Origin: JAWKIW01 sp041394145
GTDB lineage: Bacteria > Actinomycetota > Acidimicrobiia > Acidimicrobiales > Acidimicrobilacustridaceae
Length of the DNA: 64,000 nucleotides
Direction: 5' to 3'
Assembly: GCA_041394145.1 (NCBI GenBank)
Contig: JAWKIW010000017.1
Coordinates: 58,219 to 122,218 of the forward strand
The notes under the pieces were generated by a model. The model was not told the DNA's origin and made no database searches. It was given only the letters and a program-made list of their open reading frames with translations. A program made the position numbers and the translations under genes. Below are positions 52,097 to 61,928 of this stretch, piece by piece. How positions within the stretch are numbered: the first letter of the stretch is position 1; each line of letters begins with the position of its first letter.

Positions 52097-52541
52097 GGTT
52101 CTTGCTCCAGCTTCGGCGTGGATGCTCGGGGATTCCGGCCGCCACGCCGTCGCAGGCTGGGGGAGGGGCTGCTCGCACCGGGCCGCGACGCCAGGGCGAT
52201 GGGGGATTGCACTGGTGTAACGCCCGGCCGTGACGAGGGTGTTCCTCCAGGGCGTGACGTCAGTCACGATGGGGGAGGAATCGGGGATCGGGCCGGTAAA
52301 GGCGTGTGCCGGGCGGCGCAGGCCGAGGTGGGGGCCGTCCACCCTGGCGTGTTCGTCACCGCGACGCCAGCGGATTTTCCCCGCCGCCGCCGCGCGGGGC
52401 CGGGAGCCGACGCCGGTCGGGCGATGGGGATCGGCCCTCGGCGAGGCCACGTCGATGCCGAGCTCGGGGCGCACCCGGGCCACATCGCCTCGAGCTGAGC
52501 CCCGAGGTCTACCGGCAGGGGTGCACCCCTACACTCCGGCC
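52097..52541. other. Divergent intergenic region between sigma factor and nadD
   Basis: No supported gene in 445 bases. It contains the inverted repeat CGTGACGTCAGTCACG (52253-52268) and, just before nadD, TACACT (52530-52535) 6 nt upstream of the GTG. Confidence 0.5.
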
Positions 52542-53174
52542 GTGCCCGCACCCGTTCCCGACACGACCCCGGCCGCGCCGCCCTGGCGGCGCATCGGGGT
52601 CCTCGGCGGCACCTTCGACCCGCCCCACGTCGCCCACCTGGTGGCCGCCGTCAACGCCCGCCACGCGCTCGACCTCGACGTCGTGCTGCTGGTGGTGGCC
52701 AACGAGCCGTGGCAGAAGGTGGGCAGCCGCGACGTGTCACCGGTGGAGGCCCGCCTGGCCATGACCCGGGCCGCCTGCGAGGGCGTCGACGGGGTCGAGG
52801 TGTCGACGGTGGAGATCGAGCGGGGCGGGCCGTCCTACACCGTGGACACCCTGCGCGAGCTGCGTCGGCACCACCCCGACGCCGAGCTGTTCCTCGTGCT
52901 CGGTGGTGACGCCGCCGCCGGCCTGCCCTCCTGGGAGCGGGCCGAGGAGGTGCCCGAGCTGTGCCGCTTCGTGGTCGTCGACCGGCCCGGCTCCGAGTTC
53001 GACCCGACGGGGTGGCCGGGCCGCTGGGAGCGGGTGGAGATCCCCCGCCTCGACATCGCCAGCACCGACCTGCGGGCGAGGGTCGCCGACGGGCGGCCTC
53101 TCGACTTCCTCGTGCCCCCTGGTGTGCTTTCGTGCATCGGCACCTTCGACCTCTATCGTGGACGCCTTGACTGA
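52542..53174 (+). CDS. nadD: Nicotinate-nucleotide adenylyltransferase
   Basis: NAD biosynthesis, NaMN plus ATP to NaAD. It has 210 residues. GVLGGTFDPPHVAHLVAA (about 19-36) is the nucleotidyltransferase GxFxPxHxGH motif. FLVLGGDAAAGLPSWERAEEV and the C-terminal IASTDLRARV (ISSTxIR motif) confirm it. I chose GTG 52542 because TACACT lies 6 nt upstream and the fold starts soon after. The short Pro/Ala-rich N-terminus is not conserved. It is part of the usual nadD-LCP-rsfS operon. Confidence 0.95.
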   Translation: MPAPVPDTTPAAPPWRRIGVLGGTFDPPHVAHLVAAVNARHALDLDVVLLVVANEPWQKVGSRDVSPVEARLAMTRAACEGVDGVEVSTVEIERGGPSYTVDTLRELRRHHPDAELFLVLGGDAAAGLPSWERAEEVPELCRFVVVDRPGSEFDPTGWPGRWERVEIPRLDIASTDLRARVADGRPLDFLVPPGVLSCIGTFDLYRGRLD

Positions 53175-54774
53175 CGGGCCCTCTTCCGGCGCGCCCGGAG
53201 GCGCTTCCACGGTGCGCGGTTCCACCGACGCGCCCGGCGAGGCGACGCCGTCGGGTCACGTGGCGTCGGCCGGGTCGTCCCAAGCGTCGGCCACGTCCGC
53301 GGCGGCGTCGGCCGGCTCCTCCACGGCGGCGGCCGGGTCGTCCCAACGGTCGGCTGGGTCCGCGGCGGCGTCGCCGCCGGCGCCGCCGCCGTCGACCGGC
53401 GCCGTCGCCGGCGAGCCCGAGCTGCCCCCGGTCGCGCTGGAGGCGCTGGCCAAGGCGAGGGAGGACGCCCGTCGCGACAGCGCCAACCGGGTGGCCGCCC
53501 GGTCGTACGTGCCCGAGCACCGCAAGGCGGCGGCGCCGCCGGCCCGCCCGAGCGCCTGGTGGCGCTTCGGGTTCCCGATCGTGCTGGTGCTCGCCGTGCT
53601 CGCCGTGCCGCTGCTGTTCTACGCCGGCTACGAGACGGTGCTCAACAGCAACGAGGGCAAGCTGGTGAAGGTGCCGAGCGACCCGAGCCAGCCCGGGTGG
53701 GAGGCGCTCACCGAGGCGACGCCGACCATGCTCGTCATGCACGTCGACGACCAGCGCAAGCCGGTGGGCCTCGCCGTGCTCGGGCTCACCGGTGAGAACA
53801 CCGGCAGCATCCTGCTGATCCCCATGAACACCGTGCTGCAGGTCCCGGGGATCGGGCCCGTCCGGGTCGACGAGGCCTACAAGCGGGCCGGTCTCGACGG
53901 GGTGAAGCTGACGATCGAGGGCCTGCTGGGCGCCGGCATGCAGGAGACCGTCGTGCTCGACGACAAGCAGTGGGCCGACCTCGTGACGCCCACCGCGCCC
54001 ATCCTGGTGAACAACCGCGACGCGGTCACCTCGCCCACCACCGGCCGCACCCTGTTCCCCAAGGGCCCGGTCGCGCTCACCCCCGAACAGGTCGGCCCCT
54101 ACCTCGGGACCAGTGGTGCCAACGACGACGACTTCAACCGGTTGCTGCGCAACGAGACCTTCTGGCGGGCGTGGCTGGCCAAGGTGGCAGCAGCCCCCGA
54201 CGACACCCTCGCCCTGCCCGGCGAGTCCGACACCGGCTTCGGCCGCTTCGTGCGCAAGCTGGCCGACTCCCAGGTCGAGGTGAAGACGCTGCCGCTCGAG
54301 AAGGCGGGCATCCCGGGCTCCAACGAGACGGTCTCGGTGCCGGTGAAGGCCGAGCTCGATGCCCTCGTGGCCCAGATGATCCCGTTCCCCGTCAGCCCGA
54401 TCCCCGGTGCGCGCCCCCGGGTGCGGATCCTCGACGGGGTGGGGACCCTCGACAACGGCGTGGTGGCGGCCCCGCTGCTGGTGCAGGGCGGTGGGCAGAT
54501 CGACGCGGTGGGCAACGCCGTCTCCTTCGACCGGGCGACCACCCAGCTCATCTACCACGAGGACGAGCTGCTGCCCGCGGTGGAGAAGCTGCGGGCCGCG
54601 CTCGGGGTCGGCGAGCTGGTGAAGGCCGACCGCGGCAACGACAACGCCGACGTCACCGTGATCCTCGGCAAGGACTTCGCCGCCCTGCCGGCGGCGAGCA
54701 AGAGCTCGGTGAGCACCAGCCCGCCCACCGCCATCGGCACCACCATCGTCGGTCAGGCGACGGGCAATGGCTAG
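53158..54774 (+). CDS. LCP/LytR-like membrane protein with LytR_C domain
   Basis: 538 residues. About 120 residues of Ser/Ala-rich cytoplasmic sequence with repeats (SAGSSQASATSAAASAGSS) precede one TM helix (FGFPIVLVLAVLAVPLLFYAGY). An LCP-like domain follows (MLVMHVDDQRKPVGLAVLGL, TGSILLIPMNTVLQVPGIGPVRVDEAYKRAGLDGVKLTIEGLLG), then a LytR_C-like domain (VRILDGVGTLDNGVVAAPLLVQGGGQIDAVGN...TQLIYHEDEL). LCP enzymes transfer polymers to peptidoglycan. The usual Arg/Asp residues (R-x-D near the TGSILLI strand) are not evident. GTG 53158 overlaps the nadD end; the stop overlaps rsfS. Confidence 0.78.
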   Translation: MDALTDGPSSGAPGGASTVRGSTDAPGEATPSGHVASAGSSQASATSAAASAGSSTAAAGSSQRSAGSAAASPPAPPPSTGAVAGEPELPPVALEALAKAREDARRDSANRVAARSYVPEHRKAAAPPARPSAWWRFGFPIVLVLAVLAVPLLFYAGYETVLNSNEGKLVKVPSDPSQPGWEALTEATPTMLVMHVDDQRKPVGLAVLGLTGENTGSILLIPMNTVLQVPGIGPVRVDEAYKRAGLDGVKLTIEGLLGAGMQETVVLDDKQWADLVTPTAPILVNNRDAVTSPTTGRTLFPKGPVALTPEQVGPYLGTSGANDDDFNRLLRNETFWRAWLAKVAAAPDDTLALPGESDTGFGRFVRKLADSQVEVKTLPLEKAGIPGSNETVSVPVKAELDALVAQMIPFPVSPIPGARPRVRILDGVGTLDNGVVAAPLLVQGGGQIDAVGNAVSFDRATTQLIYHEDELLPAVEKLRAALGVGELVKADRGNDNADVTVILGKDFAALPAASKSSVSTSPPTAIGTTIVGQATGNG

Positions 54775-55159
54775 CGGCGACGGCGACGGCGACGTGTTGG
54801 CGTGGGTGAAGGCCGCGGCGCGGGCGGCGGCGGCCAAGACCGACGACGAGACGATCGTGCTCGAGGTGGGCGCGGTGCTGTCCATCACCGGGTGGTTCGT
54901 GATCACCAGCGGCGGCAACTCGCGGCTGGTCAAGACGCTGGCCGAGGAGGTCGAGGAGAAGGTCGCCGAGGCCGGCGGCCCCAAGCCGCTGCGGGTGGAG
55001 GGCCTCGACGGGCTGCACTGGGTGCTGCTCGACTACGGCGACTTCGTGGTCCACGTGTTCCTCACCGAGGACCGCGAGTACTACGAGCTCGAGCGCCTCT
55101 GGCGCGACGTGCCGGTCGTCGACTGGACCGACGAGGCCCCGGTCCGCTCGACCACCTGA
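54767..55159 (+). CDS. rsfS: Ribosomal silencing factor RsfS
   Basis: Iojap/RsfS protein that binds L14 and blocks subunit joining in starvation. It has 130 residues: KTDDETIVLEVGAVLSITGWFVITSGGNSRLVKTLAEEVEEKV, GLHWVLLDYGDFVVHVF, REYYELERLW. The start ATG overlaps the LCP stop. The last ~55 bp of the gene and downstream DNA are duplicated in tandem just after the stop (111-bp offset). Confidence 0.96.
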   Translation: MASGDGDGDVLAWVKAAARAAAAKTDDETIVLEVGAVLSITGWFVITSGGNSRLVKTLAEEVEEKVAEAGGPKPLRVEGLDGLHWVLLDYGDFVVHVFLTEDREYYELERLWRDVPVVDWTDEAPVRSTT

Positions 55160-55300
55160 TCCCCGTCGACGACGCAGCAACGGCCGCGCCGCCGGCGGCG
55201 CGAGCGGCCGGCGTGCGACGTGCCGGTCGTCGAGTGGGCCGCCGAGGCGCCCGTCCGCTCGTCCACCTGATCCCCGTCGACGCCGCACGACGCGGCCGCG
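55104..55300. repeat. Tandem duplication of the rsfS 3' end
   Basis: GCGACGTGCCGGTCGTCGA at 55104 recurs at 55215. The second unit keeps the codons for DVPVVEW...EAPVRSST plus a TGATCCCCGTCGACG tail, with about ten substitutions in the compared stretch. It is a vestigial copy that is not translated as part of a gene. Confidence 0.85.
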
Positions 55301-55355
55301 CAGGCGGCCGGTCGCAGGGCTCGGTAGCGTCCCGGTCGGGTCGACGGGGGGCGCC

Positions 55356-57167
55356 ATGGCGACGACGGGTGACACGACGAGCACGACCACGGGTGGGGCG
55401 CAGATCGCCCGGCTCCTGGCCGCCGAAGGCGTCGAGGTGGTGTTCGGCATCATCGACGGGACCTACTTCGGGCTGACCCGGGCGCTCGGCGAGCACGGCA
55501 TCCGGCTGGTGTCGCCCCGGCACGAGGCCACCGCGCTGCACATGGCCGGGGCCTACGCCCGGCTCACCGGGGGGCTCGGCGTGGCGATCGCCAGCAACGG
55601 CCCGGGCGCGGCCAACGCCCTGTCGGGCGCCGCCGTCGAGCAGGGCGAGGGCAACCGGGTGCTGCTGCTCACGAGCTGGCGGCGATCGCCGTTGGATCGC
55701 CCCGGCCGGGTCGGCGCCTACCAGTGGTTCGACCAGCCGGCGGCCTTCCGGGCGGTCACGACGTGGAGCGAGTCGGTCCCGTCGTTCGACCGCCTGCCCG
55801 AGCTGGTGGGGCGGGCGCTGTCGGCGTGCTGGTCGGGACGGCCCGGTGTCGTGCACCTGACCGTGCCCGAGGACGTCGTCAACGGCACGGTCCCGGCGAC
55901 GGCAGCCGTGGGGTCGGCGGTCCCGGAGGGCGTCGGGCCGGCGGTCGGCACCTCGGTCCGCCGGCGGCCGACCACCGTGCCGACCGCGCCACCCGAGGCG
56001 GTGGCCGCGACCGCGGACCTGCTGGTCGGCGCCCGGGCGCCGCTGATCCACGCCGGCAGCGGCGTCGCCTGGGCGGGCGCCCACGACGAGCTGCAGGCGG
56101 TGGCGGAGCTGGCGGGGGCGGCGGTGACCACCAGCTGGGCCGCCCGCGACGTGATCGACGAGCGGGCGGCCGTCGCCGTGCCCATGCCGCTGGTCGACCT
56201 CGTGCAGCGGGTGCGGGTCGAGGCCGACGTGGTGCTCGTCGTGGGCTCCCGCCTCGGGGAGACCGACTTCTGGGGCAAGGCGCCGTACTGGGGTCGACCG
56301 GCCGACCAGCGCGTGGTCCAGGTCGACGTCGACCCGTCGATCATCGGGGCGCAGCGACCGGTCGAGCTGGGGGTGGTGGCCGATGCCCGGTCGTTCCTCG
56401 GCGCGCTGGCCACCGAGCTGTCGGGGCGCGACCTCGACGGGGTGGCCGAGCGGGGCGCGGCCCGCCTGGCGGCCTACGGGGCCGAGCGGCGCGAGGCGCT
56501 GGCCGCCCTGGCGGGGGCCGGGGCGGACCGGACCGGCTCGCCGCTGCACAGCGCCCACCTGATGCCGGTCTGCCAGGCGGTCGCCGGCGACGACGCCGTG
56601 TGGGTCCTCGACGGCGGCAACACCGCGGTGTGGGGGGCCAGCCACCTGCAGGTGCGGCGGCCCCGCTCGGTGCTCGGCACCTGGAAGCTCGGGATGCTCG
56701 GGGCCGGCCTCGGCCAGGCGCTCGGGGCCAAGGTCGCCTGCCCCGACCGGCCCGTCGTGGCGCTGATCGGCGACGGCGCCATGGGCTTCCACCCCCAGGA
56801 GATCGAGACGGCCGTGCGCCACGACCTGCCGGTGGTGTTCGTGGTCGCGGTGGACCGACAGTGGGGGATGGTGAAGGTCAACCAGGAGTTCGCCACCGAC
56901 GCCGACACGCTGCTCACCGAGGGGGCGCTGCCGGCGGGCACGCTCACCAACACCGACCTCGGCGAGATCCGCTGGGACCTCGTGGCCGAGGCGATGGGGG
57001 CCCACGGCGAGCGGGCCGACTCGCCCGAGTCGCTGCGGGCCGCTGTCGACCGGGGCCTGGCGTCGGGGCGCTGCACGGTGGTCCACGTCGACGTCGACCC
57101 GGTGGCCCACAAGTTCGCCCCCAACCTGGCGACCTTCAAGGCCATGCACGACGAGCCGGCCGGGTGA
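55356..57167 (+). CDS. Thiamine diphosphate-dependent enzyme of the acetolactate synthase-like superfamily
   Basis: 603 residues in the three-domain order of ThDP decarboxylase/ligase enzymes: Pyr domain (VFGIIDGTYFGLTRAL, RHEATALHMAGAYARLTG with the catalytic Glu), central domain (ADVVLVVGSRLGETDFWG) and PP domain (GDGAMGFHPQEIETAVRHDLPVVFVVAVD, the GDG...metal motif). The exact substrate is not clear; an ilvB-type, oxalyl-CoA decarboxylase-like or 2-hydroxyacyl-CoA lyase-like role is possible. TAGCGT at 55325-55330 and a G-rich patch precede ATG 55356. The stop overlaps the SDR start. Confidence 0.88.
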   Translation: MATTGDTTSTTTGGAQIARLLAAEGVEVVFGIIDGTYFGLTRALGEHGIRLVSPRHEATALHMAGAYARLTGGLGVAIASNGPGAANALSGAAVEQGEGNRVLLLTSWRRSPLDRPGRVGAYQWFDQPAAFRAVTTWSESVPSFDRLPELVGRALSACWSGRPGVVHLTVPEDVVNGTVPATAAVGSAVPEGVGPAVGTSVRRRPTTVPTAPPEAVAATADLLVGARAPLIHAGSGVAWAGAHDELQAVAELAGAAVTTSWAARDVIDERAAVAVPMPLVDLVQRVRVEADVVLVVGSRLGETDFWGKAPYWGRPADQRVVQVDVDPSIIGAQRPVELGVVADARSFLGALATELSGRDLDGVAERGAARLAAYGAERREALAALAGAGADRTGSPLHSAHLMPVCQAVAGDDAVWVLDGGNTAVWGASHLQVRRPRSVLGTWKLGMLGAGLGQALGAKVACPDRPVVALIGDGAMGFHPQEIETAVRHDLPVVFVVAVDRQWGMVKVNQEFATDADTLLTEGALPAGTLTNTDLGEIRWDLVAEAMGAHGERADSPESLRAAVDRGLASGRCTVVHVDVDPVAHKFAPNLATFKAMHDEPAG

Positions 57168-58171
57168 GCACGACCGGCGCTCGCGGGAACGTGGCGCCGC
57201 ACCCGCGGCGCGAGGCCCGTGGCGTGCTGGTGACGGGCGGCTCGGGCTACCTGGGGCGACAGCTGGTCGCCGACCTGGCCGCCGCGCCCGAGGGGATCGA
57301 GCGGCTCGTCGCGGTGGACGTGGCGCCCGTGGCGCCGGCTGATCGGCTCGAGGGAGTGGGGTACGAGGAGCTCGACGTGCGGGCACCGGAGCTGGCCGAG
57401 GTCGTCGCCCGCCACGAGGTCGACACGGTCGTGCACCTCGCCGCCATCGTGACGCCACCGCCCGGCATGACCCGGGAGACCGAGCGGGCCATCGACGTGG
57501 GCGGCACCGCCAACGTCGTGCGGGCCTGCGTCGCCGCCGGCGTCGACAAGCTGGTCGTGACCAGCAGCGGTGCCGCCTACGGCTACCACGCCGACAACCC
57601 GGTGCCGCTCACCGAGGACGATGCCCTGCGGGGCAACCCCGAGTTCGCCTACAGCGACCACAAGCGCCAGGTGGAGGAGCTGCTCGCCCTCGCCCGGGCA
57701 CTGCACCCCGAGCTCCACCAGGTGGTGTTCCGGCCGGGCGCGATCCTCGGCGACACCGTCGACAACCAGATCACCGCCCTGTTCGAGCAGCGGTTCGTGC
57801 TCGGCGTGGCCGGCTCGGACGCGCCGTTCTGCTTCGTGTGGGACCGCGACGTGGTGGCGTGCCTGCGCAAGGCCGTGTTCGAGGACGTGGACGGCGTGTT
57901 CAACCTCGTCGGCGACGGTCGCACGACGATGCCGGCGATCGCCCGCCGCCTCGGGCGGCGGTACGTGCCGGTGCCGGCGGGGGTGTTGGGGGCCGCGCTC
58001 GGGGTGCTGCACGCGGCACGGCTGAGCCGCTACGGGCCCGAGCAGGTGGGCTTCTTGCGCTACCGGCCCGTGCTGGCCAACGACCGGCTCAAGGGGGAGT
58101 TCGGCTACGTGCCCGAGCGCACCAGCGACGAGGTGTTCGAGGGCTGGCTCGCCGCCCACCCGCAGCGATAG
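57164..58171 (+). CDS. NAD-dependent epimerase/dehydratase (extended SDR)
   Basis: 335 residues. VLVTGGSGYLGRQLVADL is the Rossmann GxxGxxG; VVHLAAIVTPP, VVTSSGAAYG and YSDHK (YxxxK catalytic pair) follow. The C-terminal half (FNLVGDGRTTMPAIARRLGRRYVPVPAGVLGAAL) is substrate-binding and resembles sugar- or steroid-type epimerases. GTG 57164 overlaps the stop of the ThDP enzyme, so the two are coupled. The substrate is unknown. Confidence 0.88.
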   Translation: MSTTGARGNVAPHPRREARGVLVTGGSGYLGRQLVADLAAAPEGIERLVAVDVAPVAPADRLEGVGYEELDVRAPELAEVVARHEVDTVVHLAAIVTPPPGMTRETERAIDVGGTANVVRACVAAGVDKLVVTSSGAAYGYHADNPVPLTEDDALRGNPEFAYSDHKRQVEELLALARALHPELHQVVFRPGAILGDTVDNQITALFEQRFVLGVAGSDAPFCFVWDRDVVACLRKAVFEDVDGVFNLVGDGRTTMPAIARRLGRRYVPVPAGVLGAALGVLHAARLSRYGPEQVGFLRYRPVLANDRLKGEFGYVPERTSDEVFEGWLAAHPQR

Positions 58172-58686
58172 GGCGCACGCCGGTCTTCGGTCTGACGCCC
58201 GGCCTCGGGTCAGGTGGCCGACGACGCCGATCCACATCGAGGTCGTCACCGATGCGCTCATCGAGGAGGTCGTCGGGCCGGTCGCCGGGCGGGCCGCTTG
58301 GGGGCGGGTGCTCCCAGTCGTCGAGCAGCTTGGCCCGCCACTCGAGGTACTGGTCACGCTTGTGGCACGGCGGCAGGTGCTCGTCCATGAACGGCACCAC
58401 CACCTCGACGAGGTCCCACAGCGACTGCACCTGGAAGGCGTCACCTCGTCGTCGTAGTGCGCTTGCCGGCGCGGCGGAATCGGGTACGATCCGCCGACCC
58501 CGAGAGGTCGCGTCGCCAGTTCGCACATCTGCCGAGTCCCGGTTGCGCCGAGCCTGATCGAGAACGAGCTTGAACCGTCGCGGTGGGCTGTAGATGAAGC
58601 TGACCCTCGGCCGCAACGAACCCTGCCAGCTCCGAGGCGAGCGACCCCGTCAGTAGCCGGTCGCACGGTAGTAGTGCCTCCGGCAC
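58089..58686 (-). pseudogene. Second LAGLIDADG endonuclease-like ORF, frameshifted
   Basis: The N-terminal part LLTGSLASELAGFVAAEG has the LAGLIDADG-type motif. After a one-base shift near 58600 it continues SFIYSPPRRFKLVLDQ...DAFQVQSLWDLVEVVVPFMDEHLPPCHKRDQYLEWRAKLLDDW, the C-terminal half of single-motif homing endonucleases. The open frame then runs to 58089, inside the end of the SDR gene. The real stop is probably earlier (about 58.25 kb) and may need another shift. Its 5' end overlaps the first endonuclease-like ORF. Confidence 0.6.
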
Positions 58687-59138
58687 AGCCCCCGACCGCG
58701 GACGGGGTCAGGGCAATCGGGCACGGAGCATGTGGAAGGGCCGAGACCCCACTGCGTGGGATGTGCTCGCTCGTACGCCTCGAACTGCTCGCGCCATCGC
58801 TCGAACTGCCGTCGCTTGTCGGACATCGTGGGGAGGAACGTCTCGGCGAAGGGGATCGTGACGCGTCGATGGCTGAAGCGGCCGTTGATGACCAGCTGCG
58901 ACGAAGGTTGCCACGTGGTCTTGCGTGCGGGCTCGTCCCGGATCGATCCGGCTCCCAGGAAGCTGCGAAGGGCGTCGAGGAGCGGTCGATCCCACTGGGC
59001 CATCGTCATCGAGAAGACGAATCGGAGGCGCTGGCTACCATCTCGGCGCGCCGCCTTCATCGCAACGATGCCGAAGCAGCCTTCGCCAGCGACGAGGCCG
59101 CCGAAGAAGTGACCGGCCGAGGCATGTGCCTCGGCCAG
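58650..59138 (-). CDS. LAGLIDADG-family endonuclease-like protein with C-terminal zinc-binding tail
   Basis: About 160 residues. GHFFGGLVAGEGCFGI is a LAGLIDADG helix with the acidic active-site residue, and FVFSMTMAQWDRPLLDALRSFLGAGSI and RRVTIPFAETFLPTMSDKRRQFERWREQFEAYE complete a single-motif homing-endonuclease-like domain. CSVPDCPDPVRGRGLCRRHYYR is a likely zinc-binding tail. No ATG/GTG/TTG start lies between tRNA-Ala and the motif, and the frame is open through the tRNA itself. I give the first CTG after the tRNA as the left limit. Domesticated or decaying status is unknown. Confidence 0.65.
   Translation of the reverse strand: MAEAHASAGHFFGGLVAGEGCFGIVAMKAARRDGSQRLRFVFSMTMAQWDRPLLDALRSFLGAGSIRDEPARKTTWQPSSQLVINGRFSHRRVTIPFAETFLPTMSDKRRQFERWREQFEAYERAHPTQWGLGPSTCSVPDCPDPVRGRGLCRRHYYRATGY
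59115..59136 (-). terminator. Palindrome downstream of tRNA-Ala
   Basis: A perfect 10-bp stem (59115-59124 with 59127-59136, GGCCGAGGCA and its complement, 2-nt centre) begins 20 nt after the tRNA CCA on the minus strand. It is probably the tRNA terminator, and lies just ahead of the LAGLIDADG motif. Confidence 0.6.
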
Positions 59139-59155
59139 TGAGAGCAGGATCGGAC

Positions 59156-59231
59156 TGGTGGAGCTAGGCGGATTCGAACCGCCGACCTCTTCCATGCCAT
59201 GGAAGCGCTCTACCACCTGAGCTATAGCCCC
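59156..59231 (-). tRNA. tRNA-Ala(GGC), with encoded CCA
   Basis: On the minus strand: a 7-bp acceptor GGGGCTA/TAGCTCC (one G-U pair), D-arm GCTC...GAGC, an anticodon stem CTTCC/GGAAG enclosing loop ATGGCAT (anticodon GGC), T-arm with GGTTCGAATCC and terminal CCA (59156-59158). It reads the GCC codon, the commonest Ala codon in this genome. Confidence 0.95.
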
Positions 59232-59244
59232 ATCGGGAGTGGCG

Positions 59245-59273
59245 ATCTTACCAGCGGCGAGCCGCCGCTCGAA
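59245..59273 (-). promoter_or_regulatory. Promoter of tRNA-Ala(GGC)
   Basis: TTCGAG (59268-59273), a 17-bp spacer, TAAGAT (59245-59250), ending 13 nt before the tRNA 5' end on the minus strand. Confidence 0.5.
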
Positions 59274-59364
59274 ATCATCACAGACCTGGCACATGGGCCC
59301 ATGTTCTCCGGGTGGTGTGACACCCTCGCCGGCCCGGACCCGACGCCGCCACGAGGTGTTCCGG

Positions 59365-59400
59365 TCATGGAAATGCGTGCTGGAGCGCTCGATCACATGA
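59365..59400. repeat. Degenerate palindrome copy 4 (GTTCTTGT-box family)
   Basis: GGTCATGG-AATGCGTGCTGGAGC...CACATGACCGAAA keeps the outer ends and the left arm of the family, but the right arm has several changes (11 of 17 pairs match). It lies 57 nt upstream of leuS. A separate short hairpin CCGAAACC/GGTTTCGG (59401-59425) follows. Confidence 0.6.
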
Positions 59401-59456
59401 CCGAAACCCCGAGAAGCGGTTTCGGGGCTCGGAGGGCCGTCACTACGATGCGGCCC

Positions 59457-61928
<2,472 letters not shown>

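Noticed and set aside
52253..52268. CGTGACGTCAGTCACG as a Crp/CRE-type site
   Set aside because: The symmetry is real, but it does not match the Crp consensus (TGTGA-N6-TCACA) and is far from any mapped promoter element.
55356..57167. Specific call of the ThDP enzyme as acetolactate synthase or oxalyl-CoA decarboxylase
   Set aside because: The ThDP domains are clear, but substrate-specific residues could not be judged and no ilvN, ilvC or frc neighbour exists.
59232..59320. A small minus-strand peptide frame beginning MCQVCDDFERRLAAG just upstream of tRNA-Ala
   Set aside because: It overlaps the tRNA promoter (TAAGAT at 59245-59250) and runs into the tRNA itself. The CxxC is not enough to support a gene.
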